From assembly GCA_019348475.1 (NCBI GenBank), contig JAHWJJ010000138.1, forward strand, positions 1 through 9,755: a stretch of 9,755 nucleotides of DNA, written 5' to 3'. The DNA comes from Gemmatimonadota bacterium (GTDB lineage Bacteria; Gemmatimonadota; Gemmatimonadetes; Longimicrobiales; Longimicrobiaceae). How positions within the stretch are numbered: the first letter of the stretch is position 1; the number at the start of each line of letters is the position of its first letter. This document shows positions 1 to 7,995 of the stretch, in pieces. The notes beneath the pieces were generated by a model, which had not been told where the DNA came from, did no database searches, and was given only the letters and a program-made list of their open reading frames with translations. The position numbers and the translations under genes are program-made.

Positions 1-4
1 GAGC

Positions 5-31
5 AAATCTTGCGCAACATGCGCGAGATTT
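5..31 (-). terminator. Candidate terminator hairpin after the sulfur operon
   Basis: An 11-base inverted repeat (AAATCTTGCGC at 5-15, GCGCGAGATTT at 21-31) encloses a 5-base loop. Ten of 11 positions are complementary, and position 11/25 is the exception. It lies about 60 bases beyond the stop codon of the persulfide dioxygenase gene on the minus strand. That places it where a terminator or mRNA 3'-end structure would be. There is no long U tract after it, only TTTG on the minus strand, so intrinsic termination is uncertain. The exceptional pair is G-U if the plus strand is transcribed and A-C if the minus strand is. It might therefore belong to a plus-strand transcript entering from the left. 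Confidence 0.35.
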
Positions 32-45
32 CATTCGTCAGATAC

Positions 46-89
46 TATTCCCTATTCCCTATCATTCCCTATTCCCTATTCCCTATTCC

Positions 90-90
<1 letters not shown>
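46..90. repeat. Short tandem repeat of the heptamer TATTCCC
   Basis: Six copies of TATTCCC run head to tail from 46 to 90, and one copy (60-69) is enlarged by a CAT insertion. The tract directly abuts the persulfide dioxygenase gene. The last repeat base (90) and the next two bases form the TAG stop codon on the minus strand. Such 7-base tracts can change copy number by replication slippage. Here slippage would alter only the 3' untranslated region, because the stop codon sits at the gene-side edge. The tract has no coding potential that I can support. Confidence 0.85.
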
Positions 91-1541
<1,451 letters not shown>

Positions 1542-1564
1542 CGCTCCGCTCCCTTGACGATCGG

Positions 1565-2368
1565 TCAGTGTGCGGCGGCCGCCGGCGCCGGCTGGTCCGG
1601 GTCCGGCAGAAGCACGCCGCGGTTCTGGTACAGGATGAAGCTCCCCATCACCACCAGGAACACCGCGAACGCGCGCTGCAGCGCCGCCTGGGGAACGAAC
1701 CGCACAAGGTACGTCCCCAGCAGGATGCCCGCGACGGCCACGGCCGTGAACACCGCCATGAAGCCCCACTGCACCTGCACCTGCCCCAGGTAACCCAGGA
1801 ACCCGGCGGCGGACTTCATGGCGATCACCAGCAGGCTGGTGCCCACGGCCTGCTTCATCGGCACCTTCCCCAGCAGAACCAGCGCGGGGACGATCAGGAA
1901 CCCGCCGCCCACGCCCACCAGCCCCGTCAGGACGCCCACGGTCAGTCCCTCGGCCGCGATGAGGGCCAGCGGCATCTCGCGCAGCGAGGCGGGTGCGGCG
2001 CCCTCCGCCTCCACCTTCCTGGGTCGGAACATGAACCACGCCGCCAGCAGCATCACCGCGGCGAAGAGGACGAGCTGCACGGCGCCGCTGAAGAACACGG
2101 CCAGCCGCGCGCCCAGGTAGGTGCCCACCATGGCCACGGCGCCGAACACCAGCGCCACCCGCAGGTCCACGTTCCCCGCGCGCCAGTGCCCGGCCGCGCC
2201 GAACAGGCTCACCGCCCCGACGACGGCCAGGCTCATGGCGATGGACTCCTTGGCGCCGAAGCCCAGCACGTAGACGAAGATGGGGACGGTGAGGATGGAG
2301 CCGCCGCCCCCCAGCAGCCCCAGCGACAGCCCCACCAGCCCGCCCAGGGCGATCCCCAGCACCATCAT
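1565..2368 (-). CDS. TauE/SafE (TSUP) family anion exporter, probably sulfite or related sulfur anion
   Basis: This 267-residue inner-membrane protein has about eight hydrophobic segments. It shows the two-fold internal repeat of the TauE/SafE family. The first half has GLSLGLLGGGGSILTVP (residues 13-29) followed by AMSLAVVGAVSLFG. The second has GVLTGLVGVGGGFLIVP (145-161) followed by AVGTSLLVIAMKSAAGFLG. A hydrophilic linker (about 114-130) joins the halves, and the tail is Pro/Ala-rich. Family members export sulfite, sulfoacetate, thiosulfate or similar anions. Beside a persulfide dioxygenase, removal of sulfite or thiosulfate is the natural reading, but the substrate is inferred. The start is the first of two consecutive ATG codons at 2368. 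No Shine-Dalgarno sequence is visible, but the ATGA overlaps the stop of the upstream small gene by 4 bases, which suggests translational coupling. The same frame stays open to 2755, but that extension has no membrane character and reads across the small gene. Confidence 0.92.
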   Translation of the reverse strand: MMVLGIALGGLVGLSLGLLGGGGSILTVPIFVYVLGFGAKESIAMSLAVVGAVSLFGAAGHWRAGNVDLRVALVFGAVAMVGTYLGARLAVFFSGAVQLVLFAAVMLLAAWFMFRPRKVEAEGAAPASLREMPLALIAAEGLTVGVLTGLVGVGGGFLIVPALVLLGKVPMKQAVGTSLLVIAMKSAAGFLGYLGQVQVQWGFMAVFTAVAVAGILLGTYLVRFVPQAALQRAFAVFLVVMGSFILYQNRGVLLPDPDQPAPAAAAH

Positions 2369-2601
2369 CGCCGCGCGCCGCCGCCCGCGGGGGGATCGCC
2401 CAGCCGGCGTTCCAGCTCCGCCAGCCGGCGCTCGATGCGGTCGAGTGCGTGCAGGATCAGCACGTGGGTGTGCTTCGCGTCGATCCCCACGGGGCTGTCG
2501 GCGCTGGTGAGCGCCCGGGCGATGCTGGCGTACTCGCCTTCGGGGACGGCGGCGCCCTCCCAGGCGGGGGCGCGGCCGGCGGCGGGATCGATGCGGCTCA
2601 T
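2365..2601 (-). CDS. Small hypothetical protein coupled to the TSUP exporter
   Basis: This is a 78-residue soluble protein that I do not recognise. It starts at 2601 (MSRIDPAAG), with GGAG ending 7 bases upstream on the minus strand. An extension to 2739 is open, but it is low-complexity Arg/Ala/Gly and lacks a clear ribosome site. Residues 1-24 look disordered. Residues 24-47 (YASIARALTSADSPVGIDAK) look ordered. Residues 48-68 (THVLILHALDRIERRLAELERRL) form a strong amphipathic helix with heptad spacing, consistent with a coiled coil or dimer helix. It contains no cysteine, so it is not a CsoR/CstR-type persulfide-sensing repressor, although that is what precedes tauE-cstB in Staphylococcus. 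Its TGA overlaps the exporter ATG by 4 bases, and it appears to be the first gene of the operon. A role in regulation, or as an accessory to the exporter, is possible but unproven. Confidence 0.68.
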   Translation of the reverse strand: MSRIDPAAGRAPAWEGAAVPEGEYASIARALTSADSPVGIDAKHTHVLILHALDRIERRLAELERRLGDPPAGGGARR

Positions 2602-2904
2602 GGCTCGGCTCCGGTCGGCGGACGATGCGGGTGCACGGCGTGGTGCGGCTTGCGGAAGGGACAAGATAGCGGCTGCACCGCCTCCCCGCGCCCCTCCGTG
2701 GGACGCGGCACCGGCCGCGTCCGCGCCCTTTCGTTGCATCGATAATCACGATCAACTATCCTGAAATCGCTGCTGGGCGGCCGGCTGCAGCCGCAGAAGG
2801 CGCGCGCCGCAGCGTCCTGCAGCCCCGGTAGCCCCGCCGCCGAGGCGGTTCCGCTCCCTTCCCATCTCTTCGCAGCCGCGCCTTCACCCCTCGCACCCCC
2901 GACC
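2602..2904. promoter_or_regulatory. Divergent intergenic region between sulfur operon and lipoprotein genes
   Basis: These 303 bases separate the minus-strand sulfur operon from the plus-strand lipoprotein genes and must hold the start signals for both. No gene is convincing inside it. The one visible landmark is an AT-rich island (about 2731-2770) in otherwise very GC-rich DNA. Just right of it are a perfect 12-base palindrome CGGCTGCAGCCG (2782-2793) and a 10-base palindrome GGCGCGCGCC (2799-2808). Either could be an operator, but short palindromes are common at this GC content. No riboswitch or other structured leader was recognised. Confidence 0.5.
2734..2762 (+). promoter_or_regulatory. 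Weak candidate sigma-70-type promoter for the lipoprotein genes
   Basis: TTGCAT (2734-2739) and TATCCT (2757-2762) are separated by 17 bases and lie in the only AT-rich stretch of the divergent region. They match TTGACA at 3 of 6 positions and TATAAT at 4 of 6. A start there would leave a leader of roughly 135 bases before the ATG at 2905. On the opposite strand the same island contains TTGATCGTGATTAT, a partial match to an FNR/CRP-like half-site, upstream of the sulfur operon. Only position and AT content give this weight. Confidence 0.25.
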
Positions 2905-3825
2905 ATGCGCATCTCCCCGCTCCGCCTTCCGCTCCTGCTGGTGGCCGCCGCCGCGTGCGCCGGCCCCCCCGACGACGCACCCTCCGCCGGCGCGTCGGCC
3001 GCGTCGGAACCGCAACGGCCGGCGGCGCGGAACGCGGCCGCCCCGCGCGAGGGGGCGCTTTTCGCGATGGACGCGCAGGAGGGCGGCCGCTACGTCCTGG
3101 ACCCGGTGGCGATCGTCACCCCCGCGGGGCTGCGCGACCCGTGGGAGGTGGAGGAGGATTCGGTCTTCCACGCCCGCTACTTCGCGCCCGGCACCCGGTA
3201 CGCGGTGCGCGCGGCGGGGGTGCCGGTGGGGGAGGTGCGGGTGACGGAGGTCGCGGAGCCGGCGTGCTCGGAACGGGTGGCGGAAGGCGCGTTCACCGCG
3301 TCCGGGCGGCTCCCCGCCGGGTGGGAGGGCGGTCTGGCGTCCGACGCCTTCCCCACGCCGGCCGCGGAACCCCTGGTGCGGCCGCTCACGCCGCGGGAGC
3401 AGGGCGAGCTGGCCACGCTGGCCGACAGCATCCACGCGTCGCACCGCATCCCCTCCGCCGCGCGCGCCGCGGGCGAGAACGAGCGGCTGTTCGCGGTCAC
3501 CGTGGCGGGGGCAGGCGCGCCGGTGCTGGTGGGGACCTTCAACGTCACCGTGCCCGCGGACGAAACTTCGTCCACGTACAACCTGATGCTGGCCGCTGAG
3601 GCGCGCGGCGGCGGCGCCTACCGGCCGGCGTACGTGCATCACGAGCGCGACGACGGGGAGACCGGCGTCCGCTCGCTGCTGGACGCCACGGACCTGGACG
3701 GCGACGGCGTCCCCGAACTGGTGGTGCGCCTGATGTTCAACGAGGGCTGGGGCTACGCCGTCCTGGCGCGCGGCCCCGGCGGCTGGAGGGAGGTCTATCA
3801 GGGCGGAGGCGGGGGCGGCTGCTGA
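2905..3825 (+). CDS. Putative secreted lipoprotein with DxDxDG motif and Gly6-Cys C-terminus
   Basis: This 306-residue protein is of a family I do not recognise. The N-terminus (MRISPLRLPLLLVAAAAC) is a signal peptide whose C18 is a plausible lipidation cysteine, although the lipobox is all alanine and therefore weak. Residues 19-50 are a Pro/Ala-rich linker. A conserved domain begins at about 66 with DPVAIVTPAGLRDPW and includes PGTRYAVR and EPACSER (C121). Near the end DLDGDGVPELV (264-273) resembles a calcium-binding loop of EF-hand or VCBS/FG-GAP type. It is followed by GWGYAVLARGPGGWREVY, like one blade of a repeat protein. The protein stops in six glycines and a final cysteine (C306). 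The start at 2905 has no good Shine-Dalgarno sequence, but it gives a proper signal peptide and no better ATG is seen. A paralogue follows 60 bases downstream. Surface or periplasmic location is inferred. Confidence 0.8.
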   Translation: MRISPLRLPLLLVAAAACAGPPDDAPSAGASAASEPQRPAARNAAAPREGALFAMDAQEGGRYVLDPVAIVTPAGLRDPWEVEEDSVFHARYFAPGTRYAVRAAGVPVGEVRVTEVAEPACSERVAEGAFTASGRLPAGWEGGLASDAFPTPAAEPLVRPLTPREQGELATLADSIHASHRIPSAARAAGENERLFAVTVAGAGAPVLVGTFNVTVPADETSSTYNLMLAAEARGGGAYRPAYVHHERDDGETGVRSLLDATDLDGDGVPELVVRLMFNEGWGYAVLARGPGGWREVYQGGGGGGC

Positions 3826-3874
3826 CCTCCTGTCCCGAACCGCGGTCGCGGCCCGTCACTCTCGACGCGCCTGG

Positions 3875-3880
3875 AAAGGA
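3875..3880 (+). promoter_or_regulatory. Ribosome binding site that fixes the start of the second lipoprotein gene
   Basis: AAAGGA (3875-3880) lies 5 bases before the ATG at 3886, which is ideal spacing. The earlier in-frame ATG at 3880 overlaps this site and has no usable ribosome site of its own. The start at 3886 also gives an N-terminus beginning MR, like the upstream paralogue. Confidence 0.65.
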
Positions 3881-3885
3881 TGCAG

Positions 3886-4767
3886 ATGCGCCCGCTCGTT
3901 TGTCCGCTGCTCGCGTTCGCCCTGGGGTGCGGGGAAGTGCGGACGCCTTCGCCAGGGCCCGAGCCTGCCGCCGGGGCGCAGGCGGAGCCCGCCCGCCGCG
4001 ACGGCATTCTGCTGCTTGCGGTGTCCGGCGATGTCGGCGTGGAAGTGGATCCTGTCGCGATCCTCACGCCCGGCGGGCTTCTGGACCCGTGGTCCATCCC
4101 CGAAGATTCCACGTTCAACGCCCGCTACTACCGCCCGGGGACGCGCTACGCCCTCCGGGTAGGCGGCGTCCCTGCCGGCGAGGTGGCGGTGGTGGAGGTG
4201 CTGGAGCCCGCCTGCTCGGACCGGCTTGCCATCGCCAGCGCCGCGCTGACGCGTACGCTCCCCGCGCGGTGGGAGGGCCTGGCCTCGGACGCGTTCGGCG
4301 CGGCGCCGGCGCAGCCGCCGCTGCGCCCCGCGGACGCGTCCGAGACAGCCGTCCTCGCCGCGCTGGCCGACAGCGTCCACGCCGCCCGCGGCGCCGGCCC
4401 GGACCGCCGGCGCCAGGCCGAGCTCACGGCGCTGCACGCCGTCTCGTGGAACGGCATCGCATCCCCCGTCCTGGTGGGCACCTCAAACATCGCCTTCCAG
4501 GTCGAGAACTTCGAGCAGGTGCGGTCGGCCATGGTGGTCGCGGAGCGGCGGGACGGGGCGTATCGGCCGGTCTACGTTTGGTACAGCAACGAGCGCGAAG
4601 CCTCCATGCAGCGCCGCGCGCTGCACGACGCGCTGGACCTGGACGGCGACGGCGTTCCCGAGCTGCTCGCGATGACGCGGTACTACGAAAGCTGGGACTA
4701 CACCGTCCTGCGCCGCGGCGCTGAGGGATGGACGGAGATCTACCACGGCGGCGGTGGCGGCTGCTGA
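3886..4767 (+). CDS. Putative secreted lipoprotein, paralogue of the upstream gene, with Gly5-Cys C-terminus
   Basis: This 293-residue paralogue of the preceding protein is also unrecognised. The short signal peptide MRPLVCPLLAFALGC ends in an acceptable lipobox (ALGC, C15). A Pro/Ala-rich linker runs to about residue 38. The shared domain starts at 55 (DPVAILTPGGLLDPW). Over the 56 positions from there to the EPAC cysteine (C110), about 39 residues are identical to the neighbour. Later matches include WEGLASDAF, LADSVHA, PVLVGT, the loop DLDGDGVPEL (251-260) and the ending GWTEIYHGGGGGC. The internal cysteine, the Asp-rich loop and the terminal glycines plus cysteine are therefore all retained, while the linker and the middle differ. 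This suggests selection on those elements. It is probably co-transcribed with its neighbour after a tandem duplication. The frame is also open from an ATG at 3880, which I reject on ribosome-site grounds. Confidence 0.8.
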   Translation: MRPLVCPLLAFALGCGEVRTPSPGPEPAAGAQAEPARRDGILLLAVSGDVGVEVDPVAILTPGGLLDPWSIPEDSTFNARYYRPGTRYALRVGGVPAGEVAVVEVLEPACSDRLAIASAALTRTLPARWEGLASDAFGAAPAQPPLRPADASETAVLAALADSVHAARGAGPDRRRQAELTALHAVSWNGIASPVLVGTSNIAFQVENFEQVRSAMVVAERRDGAYRPVYVWYSNEREASMQRRALHDALDLDGDGVPELLAMTRYYESWDYTVLRRGAEGWTEIYHGGGGGC

Positions 4768-4851
4768 CGGGTGGTCGCCGAGACCTCGCACGCGTGGCCA
4801 GCGCAGGTCCGACGCCCGGCCACCTGCCGGGACCATCCCACGGCGCGGGTG

Positions 4852-4918
4852 AAGCCCCGTTTCGCGAGGAACGAGCGGAGACGGGGCTTATCGCTGTCGC
4901 AGCCGCGGGTTTACCCGC
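4852..4918. terminator. Candidate bidirectional terminator between convergent genes
   Basis: The 169-base gap between the convergent lipoprotein and synthetase-like genes holds two inverted repeats. The first is a perfect 9-base pair of arms, AAGCCCCGT (4852-4860) and ACGGGGCTT (4881-4889), around a 20-base loop. The second is a compact hairpin, GCGGG-TTTA-CCCGC (4905-4918). Location between two converging genes favours termination in both directions. No run of T follows either stem, so Rho-independent action is not certain. It could also be a dispersed intergenic repeat. Confidence 0.5.
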
Positions 4919-4936
4919 TCCGGAGAGAGCCCGCCG

Positions 4937-6682
4937 CTACTCCTCCGCCGCGATCCCCGTCAGGTAGCCCAACTGCACCAGCATCAGCTGCCGCAGCGGG
5001 TGCCACTCGCCGCGGATGGAGGCGATGACGGCGTCGGGTGAGGGGTTGGTGAACACCGCGCGCAGGGGGGAGTCGGCGTACTGGTGCAGCCTGGCGGTCC
5101 CCAGTTCCGAGCGCGCCACGGTGCGCCACCTGGGCCAGGGCTGCTGCCGCGCGCGCACCTGCCCCGTCAGCAGTGCCCGCACGCCGCGGGTCACACGCAG
5201 CCCCGCCGTCAGCGGCAGGTTGGCCGCCATGCCGAAGTAGGGAAAGCGCCAGCGCGAATGCGGAACCGCCCACGAGGGGCGGAAGAGCGGCTTCATCGCC
5301 GCGTGGAACAGGCGGCGGTGGCGCTTCCACTCCACCGGGATCGCCGCCGCCAGGGTGACCAGCGAGACGGCGTGATACGGCTCCTGGCTGGCGAACATCC
5401 GCCGGTTGCCGTGCAGGTTCGCCGAGTGCTTGCGCTGCGTGAACGGCCACAGCTTCTCCCACTCCCCCGCCGTCGCCGGGCGGAACCCGGCCAGCCAGCG
5501 CCGGAAGGCGAGCCGCCGCGCCACCACCTGCTCCAGCAGCTCGGGGCGGATGATGGAGGCCGACGGGAGGGGGAAGGCCTCCGGTGCGGGGCGGGCGGGG
5601 GCGTGCTCGGCTTTCAGGAACGAATCGGCCGAAAGTCCGCCGAGCACCACGGGAAAGTCACGCAGTCCCAGGCGCTGGTGGAAGCCCCAGCCGTGCACGT
5701 CCATGAAGTTGTTGTGCGAGCCGATCATGGCCGCGACGGACTCCAGCCCGTCCACGTAATGGTCCGGCGCCCGCCGCCCGAAGGTGAGCGAGGCGCCGTA
5801 CGCCCGCGCCGCCGCCCGCGCCACCCGCACCTCGCGGTTCTCCCAGTCCGCGTAGACGAACGCCCGCACCCGCACCTCCCGCGGCACCGCGCCCAGCACC
5901 GCGCGCGCGTCCTCGCCCCCGCTCAGCAGCAGCGCCACCTGGTCCGCGCCGCGGCAGACGGCATGCACCTGCTCCAACAGCGCCTCCCGCACGGCCGCCG
6001 CCGCGTCGCGTAGCGAGGCGAACGGGTTCGCCTCCACCGGCCGCCAGTACGCGCGCGCTTCGGCCTGCCGCGCCCCGGCCGCATCGAACGGCAGCGCGGT
6101 GGCGGGCGCCAGCTGCTCCACGCCTGCGTACAGCGTGTGCGGCCAGCTGCAGGTGAGGTTGACGAGCAGGTCCGCGGCGGAAGCGGGATCGACCTCCGTA
6201 TTCCGCCCCGCCGCGCGCGCCACTGCGTCCAGGTGCGTCCCCGCGACCCATCCACCCTCCGCCTTCCCGGAGCGTGACGCGAAGACGGGGACGAAGGAGG
6301 CGACGTCGGTCAGGACCACCCCCCCGCCGCGCGCCGCGTCGATGGCGAGCGCCGCGAAACCGGAGTCGATGCGCTCCGCCCAGGGCGCGGCGGCCCCCGC
6401 GCGCAGCAGTTCGTGCACGGCGCGCCGGCGCGTGCCGACGCGCGAGCGTGCCGGCGGCTCCGGCGCGATGCGCACCACCGGGTCGCCGACCAGCACCGAG
6501 ATCCATCCGCCGTCCTCCACCAGAACCTCCGCCGGATCGTGCGGCCCGCGCGCCACGGCGAGCGAGCCCCACCCCCCGTGCCGTTCATCCACCGAGACCG
6601 ACACGTGGCCCACGTACCGGGCCAGGGCGCGGCGGAGCTCCCCCTCCGGCCGGCGCGCGGTGGAAAAGAGAAAGTCGCTCAT
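4937..6682 (-). CDS. Asparagine-synthetase-like ATP-dependent ligase, glutaminase-deficient (paralogue 1)
   Basis: This 581-residue cytoplasmic protein is related to asparagine synthetase B. Residues 1-160 look like a decayed class II glutamine amidotransferase domain. The sequence GFAALAIDAARGGGVVLTD (108-126) matches the second half of that fold, but the protein begins MSDF and has no Cys2, so glutamine hydrolysis is not expected. Residues about 225-465 are the ATP-pyrophosphatase-type domain. The P-loop reads LLLSGGEDARAVL (251-263), with the last serine of SGGxDS replaced by alanine. A second acidic motif is LGGLSADSFLK (347-357). The stretch LAAAIPVEWKRHRRLF (444-459) fits the AsnB C-terminal signature. 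Relatives amidate sugars in O-antigen loci, or form amide or isopeptide bonds (lasso cyclase, beta-lactam synthetase). The glycosyltransferase neighbour favours glycan or cell-envelope modification, but the substrate is unknown. The ATG at 6682 overlaps the stop of the upstream GT9 gene by 4 bases (ATGA). The start is supported by alignment with the second paralogue (MSDFxF). Confidence 0.85.
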   Translation of the reverse strand: MSDFLFSTARRPEGELRRALARYVGHVSVSVDERHGGWGSLAVARGPHDPAEVLVEDGGWISVLVGDPVVRIAPEPPARSRVGTRRRAVHELLRAGAAAPWAERIDSGFAALAIDAARGGGVVLTDVASFVPVFASRSGKAEGGWVAGTHLDAVARAAGRNTEVDPASAADLLVNLTCSWPHTLYAGVEQLAPATALPFDAAGARQAEARAYWRPVEANPFASLRDAAAAVREALLEQVHAVCRGADQVALLLSGGEDARAVLGAVPREVRVRAFVYADWENREVRVARAAARAYGASLTFGRRAPDHYVDGLESVAAMIGSHNNFMDVHGWGFHQRLGLRDFPVVLGGLSADSFLKAEHAPARPAPEAFPLPSASIIRPELLEQVVARRLAFRRWLAGFRPATAGEWEKLWPFTQRKHSANLHGNRRMFASQEPYHAVSLVTLAAAIPVEWKRHRRLFHAAMKPLFRPSWAVPHSRWRFPYFGMAANLPLTAGLRVTRGVRALLTGQVRARQQPWPRWRTVARSELGTARLHQYADSPLRAVFTNPSPDAVIASIRGEWHPLRQLMLVQLGYLTGIAAEE

Positions 6683-7734
6683 CCGCCGCGCCTGGCCGCC
6701 ACGTGGGGCGCGGCGCGCTCGACGCGCTCCAGCACGTCCTCGGGCGTGATCTGCTCCATCCGCCCCAGCTTCGCGGTGAAGTCCGACGGGTCCGGGGGCG
6801 TGCCGGGATCGGTGTAGCGGTCGATCCACAGCTCCTCCCACGCGCGGTACGGCCCCACGCGCCAGGGGTTGGTGTGCCCGAACAGCCCGATCACCGGCAC
6901 GCCGAAGGCGCGCGCCACGTGCAGCGGCCCCGTGTCGGGCCCGATCACCAGGTCCGCGCCCCCCACCAGCCACATCAGCCGCCGCACGGAATCCCCGAGC
7001 GCCCACACCGGCTCGTGCTCCGCGCGCCGGGCGATCTCGCGGGCGGCCGCCTGCTCGCGCGCGCCCGGCCCGCCCACGAGCAGGGTCCGGTAGCCGAAGT
7101 CCCGCTCCAGCGCGTCCACCACGCGGGCGTACCGGTCCGCGAACCAGTCCTTCTTAGGGTTCGCGGACGCCGCCACGATGGCGACCACGGGCCGGTCGTT
7201 GAGAGGGGCGAAGAAGTCCGCCTGCGCCCGCCGTTCCTCCGCCGAAAGGGTGATGCGCCACTCCGGCGGGTCCGGCCGGGGGACGCCCAGGTGGTCCAGG
7301 AAGAGGAAGAAGAGATCCTGCGTGTGCCGGCGCGGCGTGGGGCCCAGGTGGTGGTTGGCCGCGAGCCACGTCCCCTCCGCTGCCCGGTCACGCCCGAACC
7401 CCAGCCGGTGCGGCGCGCGCGACAGCAGCGTGGGCCACGCGCTCTTCAGGTAGACGTTCAGGTTGATGGTCAGGTCGAAGCGCCCCCCCGCCAGCGCGCG
7501 CCGCAGCTCCATCACCCCGCGCACGCCGTGGCTCTTGCGGTAGACGATGATCTCGTCCACGGACGGATGGTGCCGCAGCGCCTCCGACGGCATCGGCTCC
7601 GCCACCCAGGTGATGTGGCGCGATGGATCGTCGTCGTTGAGCGCGTTGACGAACGGCAGCCCGTGGATGACGTCGCCCAGCCCGGTGAGCAGGACGACGC
7701 AGACGCGGCGCGAGGGGTAGCGGAGCTCACTCAT
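6679..7734 (-). CDS. GT9 family glycosyltransferase, heptosyltransferase-like
   Basis: This 351-residue protein is of the ADP-heptose:LPS heptosyltransferase (GT9, GT-B fold) family, close to the family's usual length. The N-terminal acceptor-side motif is VVLLTGLGDVIHGLPFVNAL (13-32). D21 is at the place of the WaaC catalytic aspartate. The C-terminal donor-binding half contains VAIVAASANPKKDWF (K194/K195, near the family's conserved lysine), TLLVGGPG (217-224) and GADLVIGPDTGPLHVARAFG (259-278). It ends with VIGLFGHTNPWRVGPY, a family hallmark. It would transfer a heptose or similar sugar from a nucleotide donor onto a lipid-linked or LPS-core acceptor at the cytoplasmic face. The exact sugar cannot be read from sequence. 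The start at 7734 has only a weak GGA ribosome site. The stop overlaps the downstream synthetase-like gene by 4 bases, so the two are coupled. It is separated from the other paralogue upstream by 261 repeat-containing bases. Confidence 0.92.
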   Translation of the reverse strand: MSELRYPSRRVCVVLLTGLGDVIHGLPFVNALNDDDPSRHITWVAEPMPSEALRHHPSVDEIIVYRKSHGVRGVMELRRALAGGRFDLTINLNVYLKSAWPTLLSRAPHRLGFGRDRAAEGTWLAANHHLGPTPRRHTQDLFFLFLDHLGVPRPDPPEWRITLSAEERRAQADFFAPLNDRPVVAIVAASANPKKDWFADRYARVVDALERDFGYRTLLVGGPGAREQAAAREIARRAEHEPVWALGDSVRRLMWLVGGADLVIGPDTGPLHVARAFGVPVIGLFGHTNPWRVGPYRAWEELWIDRYTDPGTPPDPSDFTAKLGRMEQITPEDVLERVERAAPHVAARRGG

Positions 7735-7777
7735 ACCGATTCCACGCTCTGCTCTGCACGGACAGTTCTACTGCGGG

Positions 7778-7863
7778 TCTCACGCGGAGGGCGCGGAGGA
7801 CGCGGAGAACAGATGAGGATCGGGTTCTCCGCGTCCTCCGTCCCTCCGCCCGTTCCGCGTGAA
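7778..7863. repeat. Long imperfect inverted repeat in the GT9 upstream region
   Basis: Left arm 7778-7810 and right arm 7824-7863 are complementary. The inner 17 bases are perfect, CGGAGGACGCGGAGAAC (7794-7810) pairing with GTTCTCCGCGTCCTCCG (7824-7840), around a 13-base loop. The outer parts continue with small gaps (TCTCACGCGGAGG against CCGCGTGAAA). The left arm is itself built of degenerate GCGGAG units. It looks like a dispersed intergenic repeat. It lies in the spacer before the GT9 gene and could form a strong mRNA hairpin in the leader or in readthrough transcripts. Confidence 0.75.
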
Positions 7864-7927
7864 ATGTCCGGCGTCCCACGCACCGGCGCGTCCGCGCAAA
7901 GCTCTCCGAAGCGGGATCGAAGTCTAT

Positions 7928-7953
7928 ACCCTCTCCCGCTTGCGGGAGAGGGT
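7928..7953. repeat. REP-like perfect hairpin downstream of synthetase-like gene 2
   Basis: ACCCTCTCCCGC (7928-7939) and GCGGGAGAGGGT (7942-7953) are perfect 12-base arms separated by TT. They are followed by GAGCGAGCGGGTGAGGGTC, which is a loose partial copy of the same theme. The hairpin begins 43 bases beyond the stop codon at 7996 on the minus strand. It may act as a terminator or as an mRNA 3'-end stabiliser for that gene. This CCCTCTCCC/GGGAGAGGG form resembles intergenic elements found in many copies in GC-rich bacterial genomes. No T run follows it on the minus strand. Confidence 0.75.
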
Positions 7954-7995
7954 GCGAGCCTGAGCGAGCGGGTGAGGGTCCCCGGGCCATTCGTC

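Noticed and set aside
2365..2601. CsoR/CstR-type persulfide-sensing repressor
   Set aside because: The size and operon position are suggestive, but the protein has no cysteine at all and lacks the CsoR helix signatures.
1565..2755. Longer version of the TSUP gene starting at 2755
   Set aside because: The extra N-terminal 129 residues are Arg/Pro-rich, have no membrane segments and read out of frame through the small gene. The ATGA at 2368 is the supported start.
2743..2756. FNR/CRP-type operator
   Set aside because: Only one half-site (TTGAT) is good. The other matches about three of five positions, which is too weak to call as a feature.
2598..2912. A 104-residue minus-strand open frame across the divergent region
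   Set aside because: It has low-complexity composition and no clear ribosome site. It would fill the only space available for promoters and overlap the small gene out of frame.
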